Source of the DNA: Sporosarcina beigongshangi
Lineage (GTDB): Bacteria > Actinomycetota > Actinomycetes > Actinomycetales > Micrococcaceae
Assembly (NCBI RefSeq): GCF_016820535.1
Contig: NZ_JADHDY010000004.1
Span: 281,005-345,004 of the forward strand
Length of the DNA stretch: 64,000 nt
Direction of reading: 5' to 3'
Positions 51,654 through 61,750 of the stretch are shown one piece after another. The notes under the pieces were generated by a model. It saw only the letters and a list, made by a program, of their open reading frames with translations, had not been told where the DNA came from and ran no database searches. Numbering within the stretch: the stretch's first letter is position 1; every line of letters starts with the position of its first letter. A program made the position numbers and the translations under genes.

Positions 51654-53104
51654 TGCCTGCGCCCAACCTGCTGTTCATTGTCGCCGACCAGTTCCGGGCC
51701 ATGTGCCTGGAACCGGGCGGCGACCCTGTTTCCACCCCTTTCCTGGATGCACTGGTGTCCGACGGCGTGTCCCTCACCCACGCAGTCAGCAGCTACCCGG
51801 TGTGCAGCCCGCACCGGGCCATGATGATGAGCGGGCAGTACCCGGCCACCAACGGCGTCACGCACAACGTGAACTCCGAGACGGCCGAATGGGGCGTGGG
51901 CCTGCGCCCGGATGCCCCGTCTTGGGCCGCCGTACTGCGCGACGCCGGATACAACACCGGCTACATCGGCAAGTGGCACCTCGAGGCCCCCGTGCCCGAG
52001 GACGCCATCCACGGCACCGGCGTTCTCGAGGACGGGCGGTATTGGGACGCCTGGTCGCCCCCGGACCGCCGCCACGGCTTCGATTTTTGGTATTCCTACG
52101 GCTGCTGCGATGAACACCTCACCCCGCATTATTGGACGTCCGACGCCGGACGGCACCAGCGCACAGACGTCACCGGATGGTCGGCCGAGCATGAGACGGA
52201 CGTGGCGATCGGGTTTCTGGAGCGGGCCGCCGGAGCCGCTGCGGCTGATTCCGCGCAGTCCCCGTTTGCCCTGGCCGTGTCCTGGAACCCGCCCCACCAG
52301 CCCTTTGACCAACTGCCGCCGGATTGCGACACCAGCTACGCATCACTCGACCCGGCCGAGCTGCTGAACCGGCCCAATGTGGACCTCGATTCCGGGCCGG
52401 GCCGTGAAGCGGCGGCCATCGCACCCCTCTACTACGCGGCTGTGAACGCGATCGATGCACAGGTGGGCCGTCTGCTCGACACCTTGGACGCCCTCGGACT
52501 GGCCGAAAACACCCTGGTCGTCTTCACCTCCGACCACGGCCAGCAGATGGGCAGCCAGGGCCTGCTGTACAAGAACGTCCCCTATGAGGAATCCATGCGC
52601 ATCCCCTGGGTCATGCGCTGGCCCGGCCGCCTCGACGCATTGGCCGGTGACAGCGTGGGGATGTCCAGCGTCGACATCGCACCCACCCTCCTGGGTCTGC
52701 TGGGCCGCGGGGGCGACGTGCCGCCCACCATGGACGGAAGCGACCTCTCCCCCGTGCTCCTTGCCGGAGCAAACCACCCTCACAGGGAAGGCGGGGCTGG
52801 CGGTCTTGGTGCGCCGTCGTCCCTGTACTTCCACTATGCCCGGGGCCGGGACGATGACGACATCCGCGGAATCCGCACGGCAACCGGTAAATTCATCGCC
52901 CGCTTCAATGCCCGCGGCGGGCTCCGCACCGAACTGTACGAGCTGGCCGACGACCCCTTTGAAATGCACAGCATCGACGATCCCGCCGCAGTGGCGCACT
53001 GGGCCCGGCAGCTTGAAGCTGAGCTGTCCGCTGCCGGGCAGGGGTGGGCCGGCGAGCAGGCGCTTGCGGAACTGGCCAACACCACGGAGGAATCCCGTTT
53101 ATGA
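51653..53104 (+). CDS. Sulfatase (Cys-type, family S1)
   Basis: A 483-residue cytosolic sulfatase. Active site VCSPHRAMMMSGQYPATNG; metal-binding NLLFIVADQFRAMCL and VVFTSDHGQQMGSQG; KWHLEAP. ATG 51653 overlaps the permease stop by one base, which ties its expression to import. Its TGA overlaps the next sulfatase start (ATGA). The SDHG pattern resembles choline/idurono-type arylsulfatases. Probably desulfates imported disaccharides. Confidence 0.9.
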   Translation: MPAPNLLFIVADQFRAMCLEPGGDPVSTPFLDALVSDGVSLTHAVSSYPVCSPHRAMMMSGQYPATNGVTHNVNSETAEWGVGLRPDAPSWAAVLRDAGYNTGYIGKWHLEAPVPEDAIHGTGVLEDGRYWDAWSPPDRRHGFDFWYSYGCCDEHLTPHYWTSDAGRHQRTDVTGWSAEHETDVAIGFLERAAGAAAADSAQSPFALAVSWNPPHQPFDQLPPDCDTSYASLDPAELLNRPNVDLDSGPGREAAAIAPLYYAAVNAIDAQVGRLLDTLDALGLAENTLVVFTSDHGQQMGSQGLLYKNVPYEESMRIPWVMRWPGRLDALAGDSVGMSSVDIAPTLLGLLGRGGDVPPTMDGSDLSPVLLAGANHPHREGGAGGLGAPSSLYFHYARGRDDDDIRGIRTATGKFIARFNARGGLRTELYELADDPFEMHSIDDPAAVAHWARQLEAELSAAGQGWAGEQALAELANTTEESRL

Positions 53105-54471
53105 ACATCCTGCTCATCATGGCCGACCAATTCGCGGCCCACGCCCTGACGCGTCCGCGCCCTGAGGACGCGCATTTCAACACACCCCACCTGGACCGGC
53201 TGGCCGCCTCGTCGACTGTCTTCACCGAGGCGTACACCCCGTTTCCCCTGTGCGTGCCGGCGCGCAGCGCCATGGTCACCGGGAGGTATCCGCACCAGCT
53301 GGGCATCATGTCCAACAGGCACAACGGGACCGGGCCGGACGGCAGCGCGCCGGGTCCGGCGGAACCCGGCCACGGCCCGGAGTCGCTGGGGCACTGGTTC
53401 ACGGCTGCGGGCTTTGACTGTGCCTATGCGGGCAAGTGGCATGCGCTCCAGGCCAGCGCCACGGCGGATGACGGATTTGAGCCCATCCACCCCTTTGGGG
53501 ATGAAGGGCTGGTGGAGGCGTGCCACGAATGGCTCGGGCGCCGGACCCCGCTTTCGCGCCCTGGACCGGGCGTGCCGGCCACTGAGCGCCCGTTCTTCCT
53601 GGTGGCCTCCTTCGACGACCCCCACACCATCTGCGAATACGCCCGTTCCCAGCCCATGCCCTACGGGCCGGTGCCCAGCGTTCCCGCGGCTGACGCACCT
53701 CCCCTGCCGCCCAATTTCCAGAAGGCGCCGTACGCGCCTCAGGCCTTGGCGATGGAGCAGCAGGCCGCCGGGCGCCTGTACGGCACGGAGGGCTTTGGCC
53801 CGGATGAATGGCGCCAGTACCGGCAGGCCTACGCCGCGCTGGTGGCCCGCCTTGACCAACGGATTGGGCAGCTGCTGGACGGGATCGACCTGGCGGGCAC
53901 CGCCGTCGTCTTTGTCAGCGACCACGGCGACGGCGACGCCTCCCACGGCTGGAACCAAAAGACGGCACTGCACCAGGAATGCATCAAGGTGCCGTTCGTG
54001 GTCCATGTCCCGGGGCGCCCGGCGGCGGTGGTCGCGGAGCCCGTGGCCGCCGTGCTGGGGCTGCTGCCCACACTATGCGATGTCGCGGGAATTGCGGCGC
54101 CGGAGGGCCTTTCCGCATCGTCTGCGCTGTCAGGGGACCGGGCGCCGGTGGTGGTGCAGACCTCGTTCCAGGACGCGGCCGCGCTGCCCGGGGCCGGAAC
54201 CTCGGGGCGGGCGCTCATTCACGGTGACTGGAAATACGCGGTGTACAGCTGGGGCGCGCACCGGGAGCAACTGCACAACTTGGCGGCGGACCCGGGCGAG
54301 CAGCGCAACCTGGCCGTGGAGAGCACCTACGCAGCAGTACTCGATTGCATGCGCGAACGGCTGCTGGACTGGTCGCTCGCCAGCGGAGACACGGGGTTCC
54401 TGAAGAGGCTGGCCCTGCCGGCGTCCGCGGCACCCGGCCGGCACCGGGAAATCTTTCGCGTCCCGTACTAG
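53101..54471 (+). CDS. Sulfatase (Cys-type, family S1)
   Basis: A 456-residue cytosolic sulfatase, last gene of the importer operon. Active site LCVPARSAMVTGRYPHQLG; metal-binding ILLIMADQFAAHAL and VVFVSDHGDGDASHGW; KWHALQ. It starts at ATG 53101 overlapping the preceding TGA. It is related to, but clearly different from, its neighbour, so not a recent duplicate. Substrate specificity is unknown. Confidence 0.9.
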   Translation: MNILLIMADQFAAHALTRPRPEDAHFNTPHLDRLAASSTVFTEAYTPFPLCVPARSAMVTGRYPHQLGIMSNRHNGTGPDGSAPGPAEPGHGPESLGHWFTAAGFDCAYAGKWHALQASATADDGFEPIHPFGDEGLVEACHEWLGRRTPLSRPGPGVPATERPFFLVASFDDPHTICEYARSQPMPYGPVPSVPAADAPPLPPNFQKAPYAPQALAMEQQAAGRLYGTEGFGPDEWRQYRQAYAALVARLDQRIGQLLDGIDLAGTAVVFVSDHGDGDASHGWNQKTALHQECIKVPFVVHVPGRPAAVVAEPVAAVLGLLPTLCDVAGIAAPEGLSASSALSGDRAPVVVQTSFQDAAALPGAGTSGRALIHGDWKYAVYSWGAHREQLHNLAADPGEQRNLAVESTYAAVLDCMRERLLDWSLASGDTGFLKRLALPASAAPGRHREIFRVPY

Positions 54472-54514
54472 CAACTGGGAACTCGCTGAGCGTAAGCTGA
54501 CAGTACTTACCCAA

Positions 54515-54533
54515 GGAATATCCAGCGTATTCC
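54515..54533. promoter_or_regulatory. Dyad upstream of the two-component system
   Basis: GGAATA-TCCAGCG-TATTCC, perfect 6-bp arms, 23 bp before the response-regulator start. May be an autoregulatory site or part of a promoter; not matched to a known motif. Confidence 0.35.
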
Positions 54534-54555
54534 CAGCCAATGGTCGGAGACTGAA

Positions 54556-55269
54556 ATGGTGAAAAAGACCGGACCTGAAGCCAAGCTGCTCGTTGTTGAC
54601 GACGAGCCCAATATTCGTGAACTCCTCTCGACCTCCCTGCGTTTTGCCGGGTTCGAGGTTGTCGCCGCCGCCAACGGGCGCGACGCCCTGGCCGCGGCAG
54701 AGGAGCACAACCCCGACCTTGCCGTCCTGGACGTCATGCTGCCGGACATGGACGGGTTCACCGTCACCCGGCGCCTGCGCGCTGCCGGACGCCACTTCCC
54801 CGTCCTGTTCCTGACGGCCCGCGACGACACCGAGGACAAGGTCACCGGGCTGACGGTGGGCGGCGACGACTACGTCACCAAGCCCTTCAGCCTGGATGAG
54901 GTGGTGGCCCGCATTCGCGCCGTCCTGCGCCGCACCCAGCCCCTCGAGGACGACGACGCCGTGCTGCGCGTCGCGGACCTGGAGCTCGACGACGACGCAC
55001 ACGAGGTTCGCCGCGCCGGCAAGACGGTGGAGCTCTCCCCCACCGAGTTCAAGCTGCTGCGCTACCTCATGCTCAATCCCAACCGCGTGCTGTCCAAGGC
55101 CCAAATCCTTGACCACGTGTGGGAATACGACTTCAACGGCGACGCCTCCATCGTTGAGTCCTACATCTCCTACCTGCGCCGCAAGGTGGACATCGACGCC
55201 TCGCTGCCCGCCCTGATCCAGACAAAGCGCGGCGTGGGCTACGTGCTGCGGACCCCCGACAAGCGCTAG
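54556..55269 (+). CDS. OmpR-family response regulator
   Basis: A 237-residue response regulator: receiver domain (about 10-125, [10 protein letters not shown] acidic pocket, phospho-Asp in [12 protein letters not shown], switch Thr in [16 protein letters not shown]) and a winged-helix DNA-binding domain (about 145-235, [46 protein letters not shown]). ATG 54556. It is followed after 15 bp by its sensor kinase gene. TrcR/MprA-like in appearance; the signal is unknown. Confidence 0.93.
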   Translation: MVKKTGPEAKLLVVDDEPNIRELLSTSLRFAGFEVVAAANGRDALAAAEEHNPDLAVLDVMLPDMDGFTVTRRLRAAGRHFPVLFLTARDDTEDKVTGLTVGGDDYVTKPFSLDEVVARIRAVLRRTQPLEDDDAVLRVADLELDDDAHEVRRAGKTVELSPTEFKLLRYLMLNPNRVLSKAQILDHVWEYDFNGDASIVESYISYLRRKVDIDASLPALIQTKRGVGYVLRTPDKR

Positions 55270-55284
55270 CGCGCCGCCAATCCA

Positions 55285-56823
55285 TTGATTACGTTGTGGA
55301 AGAACGCCTCCCTGCGCTCACAGCTGGTGGCCATCATCAGTGCGCTCTTGAGCGTGTCCCTGCTGGCCCTCGGCGCCACGACGTTTCTTTTGCTGCACTC
55401 CTTCCTGGAAGACCAGATGGACACGCAGCTCACCACCTTCCAGCGATCCATCGTGGGTTACGGGACGGTCGATTCACAGAACACCGGCCAGTCCCCGTTC
55501 GCCTTTGACTACTATGTGAGCTTCCACTATGCGGACGGCACCAAGGTGGACCAAAACCGGAGGGGACAGGACAAGCCCGTCTACCCCTCGTTCTCGATGG
55601 CGGATGCCGAGGCCCTCAACGGGAAAATTTTCACGGTTCCCAGCAGCGACAACGGCGCCCCGTGGCGCATGACTGTCATTGCCCCTCAGGATTTCTGGCT
55701 CACCGACACCACCGGTGCCAAGACCATCCACACCGGCTACGTCGTGGTGGGGCTGCCCTATGAGAGCCTGAATCTCACCATGGAACGGCTCGCTGTGGTG
55801 ATTGCCGGCGTCGCCATCCTGGCCGTCACCATCGGCACCATGATCGCGTACTGGACCGTCAGCCGGTCCTTCCGGCCATTGAGCCGGGTGGAAAAGACGG
55901 CTGCCGCCATTGCGGCCGGCGACCTCTCCCGCCGCGTCGACATTGAAAACCCCGCCACGGAAGTCGGCCGGCTCTCGGACTCCCTGAACACCATGCTTGC
56001 CCACATCGAAAGCGCCTTTGCCGCCCGCACGGCGTCGGAGAAGAAGATGCGCCGCTTCGTGGCCGACGCATCGCACGAACTGCGCACGCCGCTGGTCACC
56101 ATCCGCGGCTTCTCCGAGCTCTATCGCCACGGCGCCCTCCAGACCCCGGAGGACGTCGGCACCGCCATGGGCCGGATCGAGAGCGAGGCCAAGCGCATGG
56201 GCGAGCTGGTCGAGGACCTGCTCATGCTGGCCCGCATCGATGAGCAGCGCCCCCTGCAGCTCAAGCCGGTGGACCTGCTGATCATCGGCCATGACGCCAT
56301 CCTGGATGCACGCGCCACCGCCCGCGACCGCACCTTCCAGGTCATAGGGCTCGACGGCGGGCCCGGCGGCCCGGCGCCCAGCCTCGGGGACGAAGCGAAG
56401 CTGCGCCAGGTCGTGGCAAACCTCATGGGCAACGCACTGCGCTACACCCCCGAAGGATCCCCCATCGAAATCATGGTGGGAACCCGCACCGAAGGGCCCG
56501 CCACGTACTCGGTCATCAAGATCCGCGACCATGGCCCCGGCATCTCCGAAGAAGAGGCACCGCGCGTGTTTGAGCGGTTCTACCGTGCCGATTCCTCCCG
56601 CGACCGCAACACCGGCGGCAGCGGGCTTGGCCTGGCCATCGTTTCGGCCATCGTCGCCTCGCACGAGGGCACGGTTCGCCTGGAGCAGACTCCCGGCGGC
56701 GGCGCCACCCTTGTCATCCAGCTGCCGTTCCATGCCGCGGACGACTCCTCGGCCGACGCTGACACATCCCGGGACGCGGCATCCGGCGCGGATTCCGGGG
56801 ACATCGATTCCTCCACAGCCTAG
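55285..56823 (+). CDS. Membrane sensor histidine kinase
   Basis: A 512-residue kinase partner of the preceding regulator. Helix 1 (about 14-36), extracellular sensor (37-170), helix 2 (about 171-192), HAMP (193-245), phospho-acceptor His in FVADASHELRTPL, N box NLMGNALRYTP, G1 DHGPGIS, G2 GGSGLGLAI. The tail after residue 480 is Asp/Ala-rich. TTG 55285 is given as the start; no good ribosome binding site is seen, and TTG 55294 is possible. TrcS/MprB-like. Confidence 0.92.
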   Translation: MITLWKNASLRSQLVAIISALLSVSLLALGATTFLLLHSFLEDQMDTQLTTFQRSIVGYGTVDSQNTGQSPFAFDYYVSFHYADGTKVDQNRRGQDKPVYPSFSMADAEALNGKIFTVPSSDNGAPWRMTVIAPQDFWLTDTTGAKTIHTGYVVVGLPYESLNLTMERLAVVIAGVAILAVTIGTMIAYWTVSRSFRPLSRVEKTAAAIAAGDLSRRVDIENPATEVGRLSDSLNTMLAHIESAFAARTASEKKMRRFVADASHELRTPLVTIRGFSELYRHGALQTPEDVGTAMGRIESEAKRMGELVEDLLMLARIDEQRPLQLKPVDLLIIGHDAILDARATARDRTFQVIGLDGGPGGPAPSLGDEAKLRQVVANLMGNALRYTPEGSPIEIMVGTRTEGPATYSVIKIRDHGPGISEEEAPRVFERFYRADSSRDRNTGGSGLGLAIVSAIVASHEGTVRLEQTPGGGATLVIQLPFHAADDSSADADTSRDAASGADSGDIDSSTA

Positions 56824-56943
56824 ACGGGGGCGGGCGCCGTCCACAGCCCGGGCCCACGGGGTTTCCCTGGCATTGACGCACTCCTAGGCTGGGAATTGTC
56901 ATCCACATCCCGGCTTTCCAGCCGCCTCGGAAAGGCAATTCCC

Positions 56944-57237
56944 ATGGCACAGTTCAACGTCAACAGCGACGACCTCATGCTCAAAAGCTCCGCGGTCCGC
57001 GGCTCCGTGGACCGTATTCGGATGGAGGTTGACGCCATGAAGCGCAACCTCCTTGACCTGCAGTCCACCTGGACGGGCGCGGCCGCCACCAATTTCCAGG
57101 CCCTGCTGCAGGAATGGCACGCCACCGAGCTGAAGGTGGAGTCATCGCTGGAAAGCATCAACGGCGCACTTTCCATGGCCGCAAGCCAGTACGCGCAGGC
57201 CGAGGAAGCGAACGCACGCATGTTCACCATTCGCTAG
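56944..57237 (+). CDS. WXG100 family protein (EsxA-like)
   Basis: A 97-residue helical hairpin protein with the WXG turn (LQSTWTGAAATNFQALLQEW) and a helix on each side. Such proteins are type VII (Esx/Yuk) substrates. ATG 56944 after GGAAAGG. No EccC ATPase, second esx gene or other secretion gene is nearby, so it is an orphan here. The YxxxD/E export signal would be YAQAE near the C-terminus. Confidence 0.88.
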   Translation: MAQFNVNSDDLMLKSSAVRGSVDRIRMEVDAMKRNLLDLQSTWTGAAATNFQALLQEWHATELKVESSLESINGALSMAASQYAQAEEANARMFTIR

Positions 57238-57273
57238 GCGGCCCCGGCACCTGGCCACGGGCGCCGCCAGGCC

Positions 57274-58284
57274 CTACTGGGCCTCGCGCGTGCCCTGGTG
57301 GAAGCGCAGGCGCCACTGGCCGTCACAGAGCTGCCACAGCGAGCTGCGCAGGGCGTTACCCGACGCCGCCAGGCTGCGGTATGTCAGGAGGGCGGAGCTG
57401 CCGTCCACCTGGCTGAGGCTGAGGACGTCGAGACCGACCTCCGCCGCCGCCTCATCGGCCAGCAGTTCCAGGACCGCCTGCCGGGACCAGAGCCGGCCCG
57501 AGGCGCCGATCTCCTCAAAGTCCGGGTGCAGCAGCTCGCCCAGCCTGATCGGATCCGCCCGCACGGCCGGATCCAGCAGCTCCCGTTCAAGGTCCACCAC
57601 TGATTCCAGCCCGGAACCCCTGCCACCGGCATACGACGGATCGGGTTCGTCATCCAACATGGAGAAAAGGTCGGGCTGTCCGTCATCAAAGAGTGCAGGC
57701 TCGGCAAACAGCGCGGATGCACGCTCGCGCCCTGTTGCGGGCGCGGCCGACCGGGCCGCGACAGCTGCGGACGGGGCAGGCTCGGCTGCGGGCCGTGCCG
57801 GTGCGGGCGCCTGGTTTGCACCGGGGAATCCGGGGCCGGCATTGGGCAGGCGCTTGGCCTGGTGGGCGGTGGCAGCGTCGCGGGCACGGTCATCGGCAGC
57901 CTCGTTGAGGTCATGGCCCGCATGGCCCTTGACCCATTCGAAGGTGTACTTGCGGCCCACCAGGGCGGCGTCGATCTGCTTGAGGAGGTCCAGGTTCAGG
58001 ACAGGCTTTCCGTCTGATTTTTTCCAACCCTTGCGCTTCCAGCCCGGCATCCACTTGGTGACGCTGTTGATGACGTACTGGCTGTCGCACAGGATGTGCA
58101 ACGGCTCCTCCGGCACATGTGCCGTGGACTTGAACAGGTCCAGGACGGCCATGAGCTCGCCCATGTTGTTGGTGCCGTGGTCCCATCCGCCGGCACGCCA
58201 GCAGTTGTCATTTACATACCAGGCCCAGCCAGCGGGACCGGGGTTTCCAAGGGCCGAACCATCGGCGGCAGCAACAATCGTCAT
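57274..58284 (-). CDS. rnhA: Ribonuclease HI with C-terminal NTF2-like (DUF4440-type) domain
   Basis: A 336-residue fusion. Residues 1-150 are RNase HI (catalytic Asp in AAADGSALGNPG, Glu in NNMGELMAVL, Asp in ILCDSQYV, Asp in AADDRARDA), which removes RNA from RNA-DNA hybrids. A Pro/Ala-rich linker (about 155-205) connects to a second domain (about 230-336, LERELLDPAVRADPIRLGELLHPDFEEIG) that resembles DUF4440/SnoaL NTF2-like folds, of unknown role. ATG 58284. Downstream of groEL but separated by a hairpin. Confidence 0.87.
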   Translation of the reverse strand: MTIVAAADGSALGNPGPAGWAWYVNDNCWRAGGWDHGTNNMGELMAVLDLFKSTAHVPEEPLHILCDSQYVINSVTKWMPGWKRKGWKKSDGKPVLNLDLLKQIDAALVGRKYTFEWVKGHAGHDLNEAADDRARDAATAHQAKRLPNAGPGFPGANQAPAPARPAAEPAPSAAVAARSAAPATGRERASALFAEPALFDDGQPDLFSMLDDEPDPSYAGGRGSGLESVVDLERELLDPAVRADPIRLGELLHPDFEEIGASGRLWSRQAVLELLADEAAAEVGLDVLSLSQVDGSSALLTYRSLAASGNALRSSLWQLCDGQWRLRFHQGTREAQ

Positions 58285-58319
58285 GGCTCCATACTTTCAG
58301 ATGCCGGTGACATTCAACG

Positions 58320-58358
58320 CCAAAGGCGCCCCTTCCGTGATGGAAAGGACGCCTTTGG
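58320..58358 (-). terminator. Terminator of groEL
   Basis: CCAAAGGCGCCCCTTCC and GGAAAGGACGCCTTTGG pair at 15 of 17 positions around GTGAT, 17 bp past the groEL stop codon. Confidence 0.75.
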
Positions 58359-58374
58359 TGAGTAACAGGGTTGG

Positions 58375-60120
<1,746 letters not shown>

Positions 60121-60170
60121 TCACCCAACAAGGAAAGGTCAATCCTCCGACGGCGGTGGAAGGCCAGAAA

Positions 60171-60197
60171 TTAGCAGTCACCGCCTCAGAGTGCTAA
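60171..60197 (-). promoter_or_regulatory. CIRCE element 1 (HrcA operator)
   Basis: TTAGCAGTC-N9-GAGTGCTAA, one mismatch from the CIRCE consensus TTAGCACTC-N9-GAGTGCTAA. Lies downstream of the predicted groEL -10 box. Confidence 0.88.
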
Positions 60198-60202
60198 CTC
60201 AA

Positions 60203-60231
60203 TAATTAGCACTCGGCACCACAGAGTGCAA
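60203..60231 (-). promoter_or_regulatory. groEL promoter
   Basis: On the minus strand: -35 TTGCAC (complement of 60226-60231), 17-bp spacer, -10 TAATTA (complement of 60203-60208). CIRCE 2 covers the spacer and both boxes. Confidence 0.7.
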
Positions 60232-60232
60232 G
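60206..60232 (-). promoter_or_regulatory. CIRCE element 2 (HrcA operator)
   Basis: TTAGCACTC-N9-GAGTGCAAG, two mismatches from consensus, starting 35 bp from CIRCE 1. It overlaps the promoter itself. Confidence 0.82.
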
Positions 60233-60446
60233 CGGAAGGGGCCGTGTGAGCTTCAGGCGAACGCCCGAATTGCGACGTGGCAGGGTTTACATGCGAAACA
60301 TTGCATCATCCAGCGTGCTTTCCTTTCGACAGCGCCGAGGAACCGATAGCGTTGGGTGAGACGACATTCGCGCATGCTCGCATAAGACAGATCGATCTGC
60401 CTCCCGGCAGCCGTTTGTGCCGCAGCACCAGCAGCAGGAGACACCA
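60233..60446. other. Intergenic leader of the TM2 gene
   Basis: A 214-bp stretch between the divergent groEL promoter and the TM2-domain gene. No gene or known RNA recognised. A CGCGCATGCTCGCATAAG stretch and the GATCGATC dyad near 60391 were the only features noted. Confidence 0.4.
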
Positions 60447-60986
60447 ATGAGTGAGAACACCCAACCCGAGCAAAACCCGCTGGGCCTGAACAAGCCTTCG
60501 GAGGTTCCCGCAGGCTACGACCAGCCGGCGCCGGTGGACACCCCGGTTCCGCCCGCCTACGGCACACCCAGCTATCAACAGGCCGCCGAGGCCGCTCCGG
60601 CACCTGAGGCACCGTACCCGGGCGCAGCCCAGGGCACCCCCTACCCCGGCGCCCAGCTGGGCCACCCGCAGCAGAACGTGCAGCCCGGCGCCCCGTACCA
60701 GCAGCCGTACCAGCAGGGCTACCAGCAGCCCGGTTACGCCGTGGCCGGGCCCCAGAAGTCAAAAGTGGTTGCAGGAGTCCTGGGCATCCTGCTCGGCTCG
60801 CTGGGCATCCACAACTTCTACCTCGGCTACAACAAGAAGGCCCTCATCCAGCTGCTCGTCTCGGTCCTCAGCTTTGGCTTCCTCGCCTGGGCCATCGGCA
60901 TCTGGGGACTCGTCGAAGGCATCCTGATCCTGGTGGGCAGCGACAACTTCCGCACCGACGCCAACGGCGTTCCCCTCAAGGAATAG
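60447..60986 (+). CDS. TM2 domain-containing membrane protein
   Basis: A 179-residue protein. A Pro/Gln/Tyr/Ala-rich disordered N-terminus (about 1-110, with PYQQPYQQGYQQPGY repeats) precedes a TM2 domain (KSKVVAGVLGILLGSLGIHNFYLGYNKKALIQLLV..WGLVEGILIL) with two helices. ATG 60447 with CAGGAG. Function unknown; the Pro/Gln-rich tail may be an interaction platform. Confidence 0.88.
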   Translation: MSENTQPEQNPLGLNKPSEVPAGYDQPAPVDTPVPPAYGTPSYQQAAEAAPAPEAPYPGAAQGTPYPGAQLGHPQQNVQPGAPYQQPYQQGYQQPGYAVAGPQKSKVVAGVLGILLGSLGIHNFYLGYNKKALIQLLVSVLSFGFLAWAIGIWGLVEGILILVGSDNFRTDANGVPLKE

Positions 60987-61014
60987 CCGGCAGCGCCGGC
61001 CCTGGCACGCCCCA

Positions 61015-61060
61015 CAACAAGCAACGCCCCCAAGATGATTCCTGGGGGCGTTGCTTGTTG
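61015..61060. terminator. Bidirectional terminator
   Basis: A perfect 18-bp stem, CAACAAGCAACGCCCCCA and its complement, around a 10-nt loop. It lies between the convergent TM2 gene and LytR_C-type gene. Confidence 0.87.
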
Positions 61061-61112
61061 CATTGGGGTGTTGCAGCCTGCGCGGGGCAGAACCTACCCG
61101 GGCGCCGGGCCG

Positions 61113-61709
61113 CTACTGGGCGCCGGGGCCCAGGACCACGGCCAGCGGGATGCCCAGTTCGGCCGACTCCACCTGCGTGGGAATGTTCAGCAAGGTTCCG
61201 AGCGCTGCCGCATTGTCTTTCTGCGCGGGGTCACTGTAGTAAATGACCGAGGTCGCCTGCGGGGCGCCCGCCCAGTTGGCGGACTGCGACACCGTCCAGC
61301 CGTCGGCGGTCACGGTGTCCGAGTAGCGGGCCGCCAGTCCGGCGACTCCCGCGGCGTTGAAGACCGCCACGGGAACGCTCTTGTCCACGGCGGCCGCAGG
61401 CGCGGGCTCCACGGTGGGTTCGGGGGCGGCCTCCGTGGTGGCCGGGGCCGTGGCTGGCGTCTCGGAGGCGGGCACGCTCGCCGGCGCGCTGGCCACGGTC
61501 GAGGTCTTCCCGGCAGACGAAGAGCCGGAGTTGTTGAGCACCTTTGGCAAGACGAAGAACGCCAAGAGCCCGATGCACAGGGCGGCCACACCAACGATCA
61601 TCATGGGCAGCAGCGAGCGCGACTGGGTCTCCATCGAGGCCCTGTGGACACCGTAACGGGCCGAATTCTCCTCGACGGCGTCAAATTCATCGCGCGGGTA
61701 TTTACTCAT
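61113..61709 (-). CDS. LytR C-terminal domain (LytR_C) membrane protein
   Basis: A 198-residue, single-pass protein: cytosolic N-terminus (1-30), one helix (about 34-56, LLPMMIVGVAALCIGLLAFFVLP), a Pro/Ala/Thr/Glu-rich stalk, and a C-terminal LytR_C domain (about 112-198, PVAVFNAAGVAGLAARYSDTV..GWTVSQSANW..TSVIYYSDPAQKDNAAAL). Such proteins are cell-envelope associated in Actinobacteria. It is followed in the operon order by nothing before the terminator; the DUF3263 gene lies 41 bp upstream in the same direction. Confidence 0.85.
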   Translation of the reverse strand: MSKYPRDEFDAVEENSARYGVHRASMETQSRSLLPMMIVGVAALCIGLLAFFVLPKVLNNSGSSSAGKTSTVASAPASVPASETPATAPATTEAAPEPTVEPAPAAAVDKSVPVAVFNAAGVAGLAARYSDTVTADGWTVSQSANWAGAPQATSVIYYSDPAQKDNAAALGTLLNIPTQVESAELGIPLAVVLGPGAQ

Positions 61710-61750
61710 AGTGCAGTGCAGTCCTTGTGCGTACGTTGGGCGAAAGGGCG

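Noticed and set aside
60189..60214. CIRCE element read as GAGTGCTAA-N8-TTAGCACTC
   Set aside because: The half-sites are in the wrong order and spacing; they belong to two separate correct CIRCE elements on either side.
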